This document shows, one piece after another, positions 59,001 to 63,040 of a stretch of DNA of 64,000 nucleotides. The number at the start of each line of letters is the position of its first letter. Position 1 is the stretch's first letter. Both the position numbers and the translations under genes were made by a program. The notes below the pieces were generated by a model. It saw only the letters and a list, made by a program, of their open reading frames with translations. It did no database searches and was not told the origin of the DNA. Source of the stretch: Emydura subglobosa (lineage: Eukaryota; Chordata; Testudines; Chelidae); assembly GCA_007922225.1 (NCBI GenBank), contig ML680053.1, positions 12,913,036 to 12,977,035 on the forward strand. The letters are read 5' to 3'.

Positions 59001-59739
59001 TGAGATTCACTCCTCGCTGTAGCATCTCGCATGCGAAGCACTGTCTCTCACCCAACTTTCGGAGGTAGATGCTGCTCTCAAAGAGCCGAGGAACAAAAAA
59101 TAGTGACGGGAAAGCCCAAGTCTGAGACCGAAGCAAGGGAAGGCACGTTTTCAGGCGAGATCCATTCTTTGTCTCCCCCACCCCGCAAGAGAGAGGATAG
59201 AGACAACACAGAGCAAACCCACCCGCACGTTCATTCTCTGCATACACACACACAACACACACACTCGTTCTCGCTCACACCGCGCGCATAAGCAACATGC
59301 AGAGACACACACGTGCGCACTTACACACACCGTCACCCACCCCTACCTCGTGCAATGTCCCCTGCCCACCCGAGCCCGGCAGGAACGCGCGTGCCGATGT
59401 GCCCGGCAGCACACACGGGACCGGGCGCTGCACACACGCAGGTGAAGGGCAGGGGCAGGCGGCACGTGTCCCCGCGCGCACATACACACACACACACACA
59501 GCTACGGTGCAGCGCCGGGCAGGAAGGCGCACGTGCACACCCGACACAACCGCGCCGGCGGCTGGGTCCCGTGCAGCCCCGCGCGCTCAGCCCTGGCCGG
59601 GAGCGGCTCTGAGCTCAAAGTTTCCCGGGGCAAACTTGAGCCGCCAAAGCGCCGAGCCGGCGAGCTCCGCGCAGCGTCCTACCAGGCAGAGGTGCTTGCC
59701 CCCCTCGTTGGCCAGCCAGCTCCCCCCGCACTGAGCCAT
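10944..59739 (-). CDS. NOX4: NADPH oxidase 4, 5' two-thirds (12 exons, partial)
   Basis: NOX4 is a multi-pass membrane flavocytochrome that passes electrons from NADPH through FAD and two haems to oxygen and releases mainly H2O2; known orthologues need p22phox (CYBA) and are constitutively active. The twelve exons (listed separately) join without a frame break to 382 complete codons plus one base; the usual protein is about 578 residues, so about two-thirds is here. The start context has A at -3 and G at +4, and the first residues ([14 protein letters not shown]) align with the known N-terminus at equal length. Haem-ligand histidines sit at 105, 119, 194 and 207. E-loop H222 and C226 are kept; C274 matches human C270. 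HPFT (356-359) is the FAD-binding motif. The NADPH-binding part was not found here. Oddities are a 4-residue E-loop insertion and loss of two N-glycosylation sequons. Introns range from 152 bp to about 13.5 kb. Confidence 0.97.
11425..11665 (+). mobile_element. MIR-like SINE, near full length
   Basis: It reads 'gttagcactagcacaggtct' then 'acctgcgttcaagtcccca' (tRNA-derived head with a B-box-like GTTCAAGTCC), a core with 'ccccatctgtaaaatggggg', and a tail 'gaggtgctcagatactatgg'. The order matches MIR/CORE SINEs of sauropsids. Plus orientation, antisense to NOX4. Confidence 0.75.
12701..13230 (+). mobile_element. Non-autonomous hAT element, copy 1
   Basis: The left end 'cagtgcttctcaaac' and the right end 'gtttgagaacctctc' are inverted, with 8-bp flanks gtctacat and gtctacag (7 of 8 identical). 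CAG...CTG-type inverted ends and an 8-bp duplication are typical of hAT transposons. The 530-bp body has no transposase. It is the same family and same orientation as copy 2 at 25163-25647; the two share long matching blocks, for example 'aataagagcaaaagcaaaac'. Confidence 0.85.
14058..14074 (+). repeat. C homopolymer
   Basis: A run of about fourteen to seventeen C residues inside 'caacacc...caacacacc'. Such runs are prone to length errors in assembly. Confidence 0.7.
14288..14516. mobile_element. Short DNA transposon with inverted ends
   Basis: The left end 'gagggtatgtctagacaggg' and the complement of the right end 'gaggatacatctacacaggg' match at most positions. The body has blocks such as 'ggcctggggcttgggttccc' and 'aagtcagctgacctgagtca', which pair as a long imperfect palindrome. 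The layout matches a palindromic non-autonomous element common in turtles and crocodilians. No clear target duplication is seen and the transposase class is unknown to me. Confidence 0.65.
14517..14885 (-). mobile_element. Amniote interspersed repeat, unnamed
   Basis: The segment includes 'acctgaagaagagctccgtg', 'gctcgtctctttcatcaaca' and 'gaagttggatcatcttg' at its right end. The same end sequence recurs near 19255-19325 and in both arms of 35985-36240. The family is familiar as a widespread old repeat of amniotes, but I cannot name it safely. Confidence 0.55.
15053..15200. repeat. Hairpin-type dispersed repeat
   Basis: It carries 'ctgattcaggaaaacaagtc', 'cactgaagtcaaagggactt' and 'aagttaagcacaaatgtatg'. 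The outer parts pair imperfectly around the central 'gaagtcaaaggg'. It is a member of the dispersed family discussed in the findings. Confidence 0.5.
16800..16950 (-). mobile_element. MIR-like SINE fragment
   Basis: The plus strand shows 'agaagctcagaggtatgaga', 'ggtcacgcggcaggaca', 'agccaggactagaatattgg' and 'gggccttacccactaagcca', the complement of a MIR core and tRNA-like head. Confidence 0.6.
18290..19000 (-). mobile_element. LTR-like retroelement fragment (tentative)
   Basis: Near the left end 'caaaaggtttattgggggtt' contains the complement of a CAATAAA polyadenylation signal (18378-18384), preceded by 'cagtccagagtccaatctgc'. Such a signal close to the end of a moderately GC-rich block that differs from its AT-rich surroundings suggests a reversed LTR. 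I could not find matching ends, a primer-binding site or coding sequence. Confidence 0.35.
19255..19325 (-). repeat. End fragment of unnamed amniote repeat
   Basis: It contains 'agcttgtctctttcaccca', 'cagaagatggttcagtaaaa' and 'gatattacctcacccaccc', the same end sequence as one arm of the 35985-36240 element. Confidence 0.6.
19530..19760. repeat. GC-rich repeat block related to 46520-47345
   Basis: A GC-rich island in an AT-rich intron with repeated 'gccaggagccagg'-like units and a final 'cttgtcaatttctgcagcgg'. The complement of 46678-46720, within the large hAT element, has the same 'acttgtcaatttc...cagc...tgacag' order. It is probably a reversed partial copy of that element's interior. Confidence 0.5.
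19761..19945. mobile_element. Short DNA-element-like repeat
   Basis: It starts 'gtgtctacactacaccacat' and has several 'ttttgtcgacaaaa'-type segments. A related start occurs near 11320-11400 ('gtttgactacactggcactt'). This looks like a small non-autonomous DNA transposon family, but I could not define inverted ends. Confidence 0.4.
20290..20480. repeat. Hairpin-type dispersed repeat
   Basis: The sequences 'gagcctgatcttcagaggtg' and 'gtgctcagcatctctgattt' face each other, followed by 'gggtgcctctgtgtttgcc' and 'ggatgattttcagaggcc'. It is a fold-back of about 70% pairing, another member of the old hairpin family seen through the window. Confidence 0.45.
21137..21419 (-). mobile_element. CR1 LINE 3' end
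   Basis: The plus strand reads 'atagaatcatagagttggaa', 'gggacctcagaggtcatcta' and 'gtccaaccccctgctcaaag', the complement of a young CR1 3' end, and continues to 'ctccttgttctgtcatctac'. It is well preserved. The element is truncated at its 5' side near 21419, where an oppositely oriented CR1 begins. Confidence 0.9.
21420..21902 (+). mobile_element. CR1 LINE 3' end, different subfamily
   Basis: The block 'gaatggacattaggataaag' opens the copy, 'acttgataagttagtggagg' and 'ataggtccatcaatggctat' follow, and 'ccagtatggctgttcttctg' closes it at the 3' end. It lies head to head with the reverse CR1 at 21137-21419 and is the complement of the CR1 at 23103-23342 over about 230 bases. Confidence 0.9.
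23103..23342 (-). mobile_element. CR1 LINE 3' end
   Basis: It reads 'taagaacatagaatggccac', 'ggctcatctagcccagtatc' and 'tgatggacctatcctg', the complement of the 21670-21902 segment. It is 5' truncated. Together with that copy it forms a long inverted pair inside intron 11. Confidence 0.88.
24550..24612 (-). CDS. NOX4: NOX4 exon 11
   Basis: Residues 342-362: [20 protein letters not shown] plus M. The HPFT motif (356-359) contacts FAD in NADPH oxidases and related ferredoxin-reductase-like enzymes. Acceptor tttcag and donor G|GTAAGA are canonical. Length is 63 nt, phase 0 at both ends. The human protein has T where this has F at the third residue. Confidence 0.97.
24613..24764 (-). other. NOX4: NOX4 intron 10 (152 bp)
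   Basis: The shortest intron in the window. It has GT-AG ends and no repeat. Exons 10 and 11 are therefore close together, in contrast to the multi-kilobase introns on both sides. Confidence 0.9.
24765..24929 (-). CDS. NOX4: NOX4 exon 10
   Basis: Residues 287-341, starting [20 protein letters not shown] and ending ENFKARPGQ. The first part is transmembrane helix 6 and the link to the cytosolic dehydrogenase domain; the second part starts the FAD-binding barrel. The 55 codons are phase 0 at both ends. Acceptor cttcttcag and donor CAG|GTGAGT are strong. This is one of the most conserved stretches of the protein. Confidence 0.98.
25163..25647 (+). mobile_element. Non-autonomous hAT element, copy 2
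   Basis: The ends 'ccatgcttctcaaac' and 'gtttgagaacctctg' are inverted, and the body matches copy 1 at 12701-13230 in order and orientation. The 8-bp flanks gaatagat and gacaagat agree at 6 of 8 positions, so the insertion is old. No transposase sequence is present. Confidence 0.82.
25648..25690 (+). mobile_element. CR1 3' tip
   Basis: The sequence 'gatgacccttgcggtccctt' and 'ctaaccttatggttctac' is the extreme 3' end of CR1. The hAT copy seems to have inserted into or beside it. Confidence 0.6.
26100..26245. mobile_element. Two facing tRNA-like SINE heads
   Basis: On the plus strand 26109-26163 has an A-box-like 'tagccaagcgg' and a B-box-like 'tgttcaaatcc' about 40 bases apart. On the minus strand 26240-26184 has 'tagcctagtgc' and 'ggttcaagtcc' with the same spacing. 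The two arms are about 70% alike and meet near 26170-26180. Each looks like the RNA polymerase III head of a SINE rather than a tRNA gene, since neither folds into an obvious complete cloverleaf by eye. Confidence 0.6.
26620..26720 (-). mobile_element. MIR-like SINE fragment
   Basis: It shows 'cattcccgttttacagatgg', 'agattaagtgactggcccac' and 'ggtcacacagtgt', the complement of a MIR core. The 'gtatgcctacaccgcctgca' that follows looks like the end of a short DNA element. Confidence 0.6.
27215..27345 (+). mobile_element. Possible L2-like LINE tail
   Basis: The order 'atagtacttaatacagtggg', 'gttctaatactgataaggga' and a following 'aataataatgataataa' run resembles the tail at 35336-35470, more diverged. 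Confidence 0.4.
27721..27949 (-). CDS. NOX4: NOX4 exon 9 (E-loop)
   Basis: Residues 210 (split) to 286. It encodes the long third extracellular loop peculiar to NOX4, starting [17 protein letters not shown] and ending [14 protein letters not shown]222, C226 and the second cysteine (274 here, 270 in human) are kept; these residues are reported to bias NOX4 to H2O2. N230-T-T is a sequon; the human N236 sequon is lost (D236). The exon is 12 nt longer than in human, with EPFP twice (245-248 and 253-256). Donor GAG|GTCTGT is weaker than the others. Acceptor is cctgtag. Confidence 0.96.
28490..29240 (+). mobile_element. LTR-like repeat with TATA box (tentative)
   Basis: A GC-richer block with a TATAAATA at 28586-28593 after 'agggaggcccagggattta', then purine-rich text such as 'gagcagacaggtgggcagga' and 'ggacacccaggagggagaat'. 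The arrangement resembles LTRs of reptile retroelements. No coding region, matching LTR partner or target duplication was found, so the class is open. Confidence 0.4.
29270..29705 (+). mobile_element. Solo LTR of an endogenous retrovirus (probable)
   Basis: It has a TATAAAT at 29500-29506, an AATAAA signal at 29654-29659 about 155 bases downstream, and a GC-richer end, which is the promoter-to-polyA layout of a retroviral LTR. There is no internal gag, pol or env sequence next to it, so it looks like a solo LTR left after recombination. The exact ends and the target duplication could not be set. It is antisense to NOX4. Confidence 0.55.
30010..30490 (+). mobile_element. CR1 LINE 3' end
   Basis: It reads 'ggagtactgtgtccagtttt', 'agagtccagcggagggcaac', 'ggagaggctgagggaactag' and 'aggaaaaacttttcagtagg', ending near 'ggtcctactttgagcagggg'. 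This is a well preserved CR1 tail. An open stretch at 30121-30321 is CR1 sequence, not a gene. Confidence 0.9.
30865..31115 (+). mobile_element. MIR-like SINE, near full length
   Basis: The tRNA-like head 'ggtccaatggtcagggcact' and 'ggattcagttccctg' is followed by a core with 'tgaccttagccaagtcattt' and 'tgtatggggataatggcact' and a tail 'gtgaggcactcggatacact'. Confidence 0.75.
31800..32000 (-). mobile_element. MIR-like SINE, near full length
   Basis: The plus strand has 'cttatatagcgctgttcatc', 'catttacaggtggggaaact'-like core ('ttttacaggtggggaaactg') and 'cacagaacccagctctcctg', the complement of tail, core and head. Confidence 0.7.
32865..33005 (-). mobile_element. MIR-like SINE fragment
   Basis: It has 'ctggggaactaaggcacacg', 'agcagagctgggaattgaac' and 'ccagatttcctgtgtgtcct', the complement of the MIR core and head. 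Confidence 0.65.
33040..33235. repeat. Foldback repeat
   Basis: Arms 33078-33098 and 33172-33192 are inverted copies with 20 of 21 bases matching. A smaller inner pair, 'tagtgca' and 'tgcacta', sits near 33134-33154, and an outer pair 'gcacagcaa' and 'ttgctgtgc' near 33041 and 33193. The nested pairing suggests one long decayed palindrome, probably a MITE. Confidence 0.65.
35336..35470 (+). mobile_element. L2-like LINE 3' end
   Basis: The sequence 'ttagactgtaaactctttgg', 'cagcacctagcacagtaggg' and 'tctatgacaagggctcctaa' ending in 'gatgataa' matches the 3' tail of L2/Maui-type LINEs in reptile and fish genomes. Confidence 0.7.
35985..36240. mobile_element. Element with ~65-bp inverted arms
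   Basis: The left arm (about 35988-36052) carries 'ggaggtaatacctttta', 'ttggaccaacttctgttggt' and 'gaaagaggcaagctttcgag'. The right arm (about 36168-36232) is its complement: 'aaaagcttgtctctttcacc', 'aatagaagttgctccaataa' and 'cagatattacctcacctccc'. The middle includes 'ctgtgtagctc'. The same arm sequence recurs at 14800-14885 and 19255-19325, so it is a dispersed family. Confidence 0.7.
36388..36474. repeat. 87-bp hairpin with perfect 21-bp arms
   Basis: Arms 36388-36408 and 36454-36474 are exact inverted copies (outer start 'ggaccagatctttagc'). Inner pairing continues imperfectly through 'gtgcagctgc' and 'gcagctgtgc'. It is directly preceded by 'ccagtgaagtcaatgg', the shared motif of the dispersed hairpin family. 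Confidence 0.85.
36690..37030. repeat. Imperfect GC-rich tandem repeat
   Basis: Repeated short units based on 'gactctgactccagc' and 'ggcttcggtacttg' run through the block, on average with a period near 12-18 bases and many substitutions. The mixture of CT-rich text produces several long open frames that are not genes. Confidence 0.6.
37498..37578 (-). CDS. NOX4: NOX4 exon 8
   Basis: Residues 183 (split) to 210 (split): [20 protein letters not shown] then LMVHVS. It encodes transmembrane helix 5 with haem-ligand histidines H194 and H207, 13 residues apart as required. Acceptor tttgcag, donor CAG|GTATGT. Phases 2 in and 2 out agree with neighbouring exons. Confidence 0.97.
37579..41188 (-). 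other. NOX4: NOX4 intron 7
   Basis: A 3.6 kb intron with one assembly gap (39732-39831). Its sequence is mostly unique and AT-rich. Hairpin-type repeat sequence occurs near 40100-40430 ('gatcctgcaaaagcattaat' and 'gtgtgcaggatcacag' face each other). No SINE, CR1 or hAT copy was recognised in 37600-39700. Confidence 0.8.
39732..39831. other. Assembly gap (100 N)
   Basis: Exactly 100 unknown bases, the usual placeholder for a scaffold gap of unknown size. It lies inside intron 7 and breaks no recognised exon. The frames around it are spurious. Confidence 1.
41189..41261 (-). CDS. NOX4: NOX4 exon 7
   Basis: Residues 159 (split) to 183 (split): [20 protein letters not shown] then TYAI. It encodes transmembrane helix 4. 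Acceptor attgcag and donor CAG|GTAAGA are canonical. The 73 nt fit phase 1 in and phase 2 out. Confidence 0.97.
42158..42206 (+). repeat. Tandem 23-bp duplication
   Basis: A 23-base unit at 42158-42180, beginning 'ttaatattacatgtg', recurs unchanged at 42184-42206, separated by gcg. Perfect identity suggests a recent duplication. Confidence 0.9.
42680..43060 (+). pseudogene. L2-like LINE reverse transcriptase C-terminus
   Basis: One frame reads [12 protein letters not shown] and, after a frame change near 42800, [20 protein letters not shown]. This is the 'QN.AA..' then 'FKLL.LTYK.L....P.YL' pattern at the end of L2/Maui-type reverse transcriptases; the LHWLP box between them is lost. The open stretch is a decayed transposon piece. 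A 19-base repeat, 'agcatcttcacacttccta', occurs twice near its end (42969 and 42992). Confidence 0.65.
43090..43790 (+). mobile_element. CR1 LINE 3' end, split by hAT
   Basis: It includes 'tggtctgatgagactgcct', 'aatatccccaatggccggtg', 'gggagggctctgagttacca', 'gtcaggaagaaattccactc' and finally 'atgatcatgctggtcccttc' with 'ataaagtctatgag' at the 3' end. The copy continues on both sides of the hAT at 43562-43743. Confidence 0.88.
43562..43743 (+). mobile_element. Short hAT element with perfect target duplication
   Basis: The ends 'cagtgtttctcaacc' and 'ggttaagaaccactg' are inverted, and cactagat flanks both sides exactly (43554-43561 and 43744-43751). The 182-bp body is non-coding. It sits in the CR1 3' end, so it is younger than that CR1. 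Confidence 0.92.
45611..45638 (-). CDS. NOX4: NOX4 exon 6 (28 nt micro-exon)
   Basis: Residues 150-158 and one base of 159: DPRKLLFTT. The tiny exon is identical in residues to the human one and lies in the cytosolic loop between helices 3 and 4. Acceptor tttttcag and donor CTG|GTAAGT are both strong, as expected for a very short exon. Confidence 0.96.
46298..47418 (+). mobile_element. hAT-like element with internal minisatellite
   Basis: The left end 'cagtgtttctcaacc' is a hAT-type terminus and the right end 'gtacacgtactatg' is a degraded counterpart; flanks ctctaact and atctaact match at 7 of 8 positions. Next to both ends are 'aagtacccccat' and 'acgtacccctagg' blocks, as in the 56101-56493 copy ('tgtacccctttc', 'tgtacccctggt'). 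The interior is a GC-rich tandem repeat. Confidence 0.75.
46735..47345. repeat. GC-rich minisatellite
   Basis: Diverged units of roughly 70-80 bases are repeated about eight times. Each contains words such as 'gctgggacccggcaggaagc', 'gtggctgccgcc' and 'tacccagaagct'. Because the unit avoids stops, open frames up to 194 codons appear on both strands; they are made of repeats like WLPPSS and GSRRPPA and are not genes. Confidence 0.8.
48280..48380 (-). mobile_element. MIR-like SINE fragment
   Basis: It shows 'aaaaatgaggcatagaagag', 'tgaagtgacttgctgaaagt' and 'cacacagcaaggaggtggtg', the complement of a MIR core. Confidence 0.6.
48835..48945 (-). mobile_element. MIR-like SINE fragment
   Basis: It shows 'agtaacttgctcaaggtcac', 'gtggcatagccaggtctcct' and 'gactcccaatcaagtgcgct', the complement of the core and tRNA-like head. 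Confidence 0.65.
49081..49178 (-). CDS. NOX4: NOX4 exon 5
   Basis: Residues 117 (split) to 149: V, then [20 protein letters not shown] and [13 protein letters not shown]119 is the second haem ligand of the first pair. N129-F-S is a sequon, but the human N133 sequon is lost (NYN here). Human GV before H119 reads VL here. Acceptor tttatag, donor GAG|GTGGGT; the alternative G|GTGAGG five bases earlier would break the frame. Confidence 0.96.
49179..50060 (-). other. NOX4: NOX4 intron 4
   Basis: A 0.9 kb AT-rich intron. No repeat family was recognised apart from a possible hairpin-type motif near 49470-49530. Confidence 0.85.
50061..50145 (-). CDS. NOX4: NOX4 exon 4
   Basis: Residues 89-116 and one base of 117: [20 protein letters not shown] then GVTICVFS. 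It contains H105, the first haem ligand, at the start of transmembrane helix 3, and a basic cytosolic stretch before it. Acceptor ttactag, donor CAG|GTAAGA. Confidence 0.97.
50146..51117 (-). other. NOX4: NOX4 intron 3
   Basis: A 1 kb intron with a CR1 3' end at about 50335-50450 and no other clear element. Confidence 0.85.
50335..50450 (+). mobile_element. CR1 3' end fragment
   Basis: It shows 'ttcaagagatcagactggag', 'gagcataatggccccttctg' and 'gccctaggatacactg', the last part of a CR1 tail. Confidence 0.65.
51118..51228 (-). CDS. NOX4: NOX4 exon 3
   Basis: Residues 52-88: [20 protein letters not shown] then [17 protein letters not shown]. It encodes transmembrane helix 2. The 37 codons are phase 0 at both ends. 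Acceptor tgttcag, donor AAG|GTAAAT. Confidence 0.97.
51265..51490 (+). mobile_element. MIR-like SINE, near full length
   Basis: The head 'ggtccaatgggtagggtgct' and 'cccagattcagttccgtgtt' is followed by 'cctatgtgaccttgggctct', 'tgtggggataaatgcactaa' and a tail 'gaggggctcagatactatgg'. It is parallel to 30865-31115. Confidence 0.78.
52700..53035. repeat. AT-rich run and polypurine tract
   Basis: An AAAT-type run near 52720-52745, a poly-A block near 52888-52906 and a nearly pure purine stretch at about 52958-53030 (G4/A3 units such as 'gaggggaaagaaaggaaaag'). Long purine runs can form triplex or slipped structures; no gene is here. Confidence 0.7.
53825..53930 (-). mobile_element. MIR-like SINE fragment
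   Basis: It shows 'ctatcctccccattttacag', 'atgaggaactgaggcacaga' and 'gagactaag', the complement of the MIR core. Confidence 0.7.
54719..54816. repeat. 98-bp hairpin with 45-bp arms
   Basis: Arms 54719-54763 and 54772-54816 are inverted copies with about 8 mismatches in 45. The outer ends are 'agaccaga' and 'tctggtct', and the loop is 8 bases. It is one of the clearest members of the dispersed hairpin family. Confidence 0.8.
56101..56493 (+). mobile_element. hAT element with perfect target duplication
   Basis: The ends 'cagtggttctcaacc' and 'ggttgagaaccactg' are perfect 15-bp inverted copies. ttctagag flanks both sides exactly (56093-56100 and 56494-56501). The 393-bp body has no transposase frame; the open stretch at 56056-56271 is not a gene. 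Confidence 0.95.
57631..57664 (+). repeat. TA/CA microsatellite
   Basis: About nine TA units are followed by about seven CA units. The alternating purine-pyrimidine run is probably polymorphic. Confidence 0.9.
58693..58788 (-). CDS. NOX4: NOX4 exon 2
   Basis: Residues 20-51: [20 protein letters not shown] then [12 protein letters not shown]. It encodes most of transmembrane helix 1 and the first part of loop A. The donor is GGT|GTAAGT, giving 96 nt, phase 0; a GT two bases earlier would break the frame. The acceptor is gttttag. Confidence 0.97.
58789..59682 (-). other. NOX4: NOX4 intron 1
   Basis: A 0.9 kb intron. Its 5' half (59240-59682) is GC-rich and full of CA and CG dinucleotide runs, part of the CpG island; its 3' half is ordinary. 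The donor is G|GTAGGA, weaker than consensus. Confidence 0.85.
59240..59510. repeat. CA/CG alternating runs (Z-DNA-prone)
   Basis: Runs of 'cacacaca' lie at 59243-59266, 59304-59312, 59322-59331 and 59482-59502, with 'gcgcgc' words beside them (59281-59287 and 59474-59480). Alternating purine-pyrimidine sequence of this kind favours Z-DNA under negative supercoiling. All lie just inside the transcribed region of NOX4. Confidence 0.7.
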
Positions 59740-59939
59740 GCTGCCCGCGGCGCCTGGGGCAGGCAGAGGCTGGCGGTGGCGGCGGCTCCTCTCCTGCTCT
59801 GCGCCGGCTGCTCAGCGGGTCGGGCCGGGAAGCCCGGCCCGCCGCTCCCCCTTCCGGCCGCCGCCCCCTCGCGCCGGGCTCGGCTCTGCCCCCGGGGGCC
59901 CGGCCGGGGCAGTCTCGCGCTCAGCATGCTCAGTAGCAT
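59679..59939 (-). other. Upstream ORF overlapping the NOX4 start
   Basis: ATGs at 59939 and 59927 open a frame that runs to a stop at 59679-59681, past the NOX4 start codon at 59739 and in a different frame. If the mRNA starts above 59939, this overlapping ORF would be in the leader and could lower translation of NOX4. The transcription start is unknown, and the ORF may be outside the mRNA. It has no similarity that I recognise. Confidence 0.35.
59683..59739 (-). CDS. NOX4: NOX4 exon 1 (start codon)
   Basis: Residues 1-19: [19 protein letters not shown]. The ATG at 59739 has A at -3 and G at +4. SWLANEG and KHLCL match the human N-terminus at the same spacing, which supports this start. Residues 2-6 differ from human. 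The start of helix 1 is here. The donor is CTG|GTAGGA, phase 0. Confidence 0.96.
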
Positions 59940-61237
59940 CCGCTGAAGCCCCTGCCCTGGCTCTGCCCGGACTTGCCCGCAGCAGCGGCAGGCGGGGCTC
60001 TCGGGGGAGGGGGGCAAATGGGAAAGGAGCGAGGGGCAGATTGGGGGCGGCGGGGCAAACTGCGTCCCGAGGAGGGCAAAAGGGCTGGAGGGTGGGGAAA
60101 GAGAAGGGCAGCTTAGGCAACATTTGGGGGGGAAGAGGGGGTATATGAGCCAAGGGGTCAGAAAGAGGGTGAGGCACTGCCAGACAGTGGCGGGGCAGGG
60201 GAAACTCTGGGAGGGGAAAGGGCAGCAGGGAGGATGCAGGTTACTGGGAATGGGGTGAGCCTCTGCAGCAGTTGGCAGGGTGGGGGGCAGAGGCTTGCAT
60301 TCCTCTCTGGATGGTCCATGTTGGCACCCTTCACCCCATGGCGATGGTATTAAAGGCCCAATGTGGCCGCATGCCTAGCGCTCAAAGCCTAAACATCTTT
60401 GAGGATCTGGGCTCTAGGAGACACCTTATTTCCGCACACGCAAACCTGAGCGGGGCTGGGACCCCGCAGGCCAGGTCGCAATGCCACTAAGATTTGGCCC
60501 AGCTGCGCCTCCAGCAGGGAAGAGGCTTTGCCTTTACCACCCTCCTCTGATCAGGAGTCCAGGAGTTTCACACACAGCCCTTCTCTGCATTCCTGCTGAA
60601 TTCAGGTTCTCAAAAGCGCCCTCCATTTTCAGTGCCAACATTCAAAGAATGAAGCACTTGAAAGTTAGGAAATGGCAGTTTTACCATTGTCAGGGTGATC
60701 TTACGTCTGTCCCCTTGAATGTCCGTCCTATGCACTGAAGAAGACTTGGGTGCTGTGAAAAAAAAAAACCAGTACGTGATCATGTCATTAAAAACTGTTA
60801 CCACTGTGCATCAGAGAACGGAGGCAAATCAAGGGCTTCATGGGCAACTGTATATCTGAGATTTCCTTGCTTTTGAGGGCTTGAGTTCGCAACCTACATA
60901 ACATTCTTTTAACATAGTTCTCTGTGTGTATTTTTTGTTTTCTTAAAAAAAAGAGCAATCAGCTGTAATACCATCCTATAGAAGTCACCACCAGAGCCTG
61001 AACACAGAACTGTCAGCGTTGACACACAGATTGCTACTGCTTGAGCTACTGCAGGCTATTTTCCCTGAATGAAGTAGCGGGGTCTGGGATGTGATGGGAA
61101 GCGTAGCCCAGCCTGGCTCTTTTTCACTCTTCCCCTTTAGAATTGGAGGAAGACCTGCCCTACATATTGTCCCCAGAGGGGGAATTGGTCACTAGAGCCA
61201 AGTGCCTGGCCCAGGGAGGGTTGTGAGAAGACCAGCC

Positions 61238-61254
61238 CTCTCTCTCTCTCTCTC
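61238..61254 (+). repeat. CT microsatellite
   Basis: About eight TC units in a row. Confidence 0.85.
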
Positions 61255-62329
61255 CCATCTGCAGGTTGTGGGAGAGCCTGCCCCATGAGGTGCCTTGGGG
61301 GAAGGAAGGAATGGGGCACTGGAGCCAAGTGATTGAGGGGCGAAACACACCCAACACTCTCCAGTACTGCTGCTCCGGCAGCTTGCTGGTGGTCCCGGTA
61401 CAGTGCGTTCTGAGTCTGCTGCTACTTCTTTGGCTGTGACGTGAGCCCGGCCTCAGAATGCCGAGTGATTTTGGCCGCTGCTTAATCTTTAAATTGAGGT
61501 CCCTGCAGAGCACGGCTCAGGAAGGCAACTATGCTGAAGGGGTGCTATTGCTAAGAATACTGGAAGAAAGCAAAAAACACCATATCTTGAATTTTGAAAC
61601 AGATCAGAACTATCATTTGATGCCAGAGCAGTGATAACATCAGAAAAAAAGGTGTTACTGTTTAATTATCTGGTTTTCTCTTTTTTCTTCTTTTTCTTCT
61701 TCCTTCATCTCTGTTGGAATGTATAGAAAAACTGAAGCAATTTATAAAGAAAGCCGGCTGATAAAATTGCCCTGCACAATCATTTCAGAGGTTGAATGTC
61801 GGGGAAATGTTCTGTACTGAAAATGAAATGTGCAGGATGTACATCGCTAGCACAACAGGGCTTGGTTGAGGCCTTAATCACTACCACTAGAGTGATAAAG
61901 CAATTTGACTTGTGCTATTGCAGACTTGACAATATGCTACACTGCAGGTTCTCCATGGAGATCTCTCAGGAAATGTAGTTCATGCAGAATTTGATTGTCC
62001 ACTTATTGAATACTCTTCCTCATGTGGAGCAGATGACACATACTCCAGTGACTGTACTGGCCGCCATCTCATTTCCAGAAGTTCACTTCAGCCCCTTAAT
62101 GGTCCTAGCTGAATTACAAACTGCCTCTCTCCACATATCGACCAAATCATTGGGAACAGCTGAGGCACGTGAGCTAAAAATGTACATGGTGTGGGGGAGC
62201 CAAGGGGCAGGCCATTTTCAGCTAAGAGCCCTTGACTCAAATTTGCTCTCTCTCCTTCTTCAGACAATCTGAGTTTGTACATGATAATGGAGAGCCCACC
62301 TACTATGACAGGCTTTTCCTGGGGGTGGT

Positions 62330-63040
62330 CATGCAGTGACACTGAGAAGGACATAAGGGTCATGGTAGATAACCAACTGAACATGATATCCCAGAGAAAT
62401 GCTGTGGCTAAGCATGCAAATGTGACAACTGGATGAATAGGAAGGGGAATATTAAGTTGGAGTAGGGCAGTGATATTACCTCCCTTTGTGGAATTAGTGA
62501 GACCATTGCTAAAATATTTTATCCAGCTCTGGTGTCCTCACTTGAAAAAGGATGTTGAAAAATTGGAAAGGAGTCAGGAAAGAACTGTAAGAATGATCTG
62601 AGGTTTGAAAACATGATTTATATTAAGAAATTCAACCTATTTTGTTTATCAAGAGAAGGCTAAGAGATGAATTGATCATGGTCTATAAGTATCTAAATGG
62701 AGAAGAGACTTCTGATAGGAGAGTGCTCTTTAGCAGAAAAAGGGAATAACAAGATCCAATGGTTGAAAGTTGAAGCTAGACAAATTCTGGCTGGAAATAA
62801 GACACATATTTTAACAGTGAGGGTAATTAACCATTGGAACAACTTACCTAATGAAGTGGTGGATTCTCCATCACTTAAAGTATTTTAGTTTAGATTGGAT
62901 ATCTTTCTAAAAGATATCAAACAGAAGTTGTTGGCTCAGTTCAGAAATTACTAGGTGAGCTTCTTTGGGCTGTGTTATGAAGGAGTTTAGGCTACACAAT
63001 CATTATGGTCCCACCTGGCCTTAAAAATCTATTAATTATT
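62330..63040 (+). mobile_element. CR1 LINE 3' end
   Basis: It runs through 'acataagggtcatggtagat', 'gataaccaactgaacatgat', 'gtgtcctcacttgaaaaagg', 'gaagtggtggattctccatc' and the end 'aatcattatggtcccacctg'. This is an older CR1 copy, related to the fragment at 1-375. The open stretch at 62697-62888 is CR1 sequence. Confidence 0.88.

Larger units (their letters stand above)
59340..60130. promoter_or_regulatory. NOX4: CpG island over the NOX4 start
   Basis: The region is strongly GC-rich and keeps many CpG pairs, unlike the AT-rich surroundings. It covers exon 1 and about 390 bases upstream of the start codon. It has GC-box-like words ('gccgccccc' near 59860) and an ETS-like 'cttccgg' near 59850, and no TATA box near the expected start. 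This is the usual layout of a CpG-island promoter. The transcription start itself cannot be read from sequence. Confidence 0.8.

Noticed and set aside
59297..60177. Several 100-145 codon open frames in the CpG island on both strands
   Set aside because: They result from high GC content, which removes stops. They overlap exon 1 of NOX4 and its promoter and show no family motifs.
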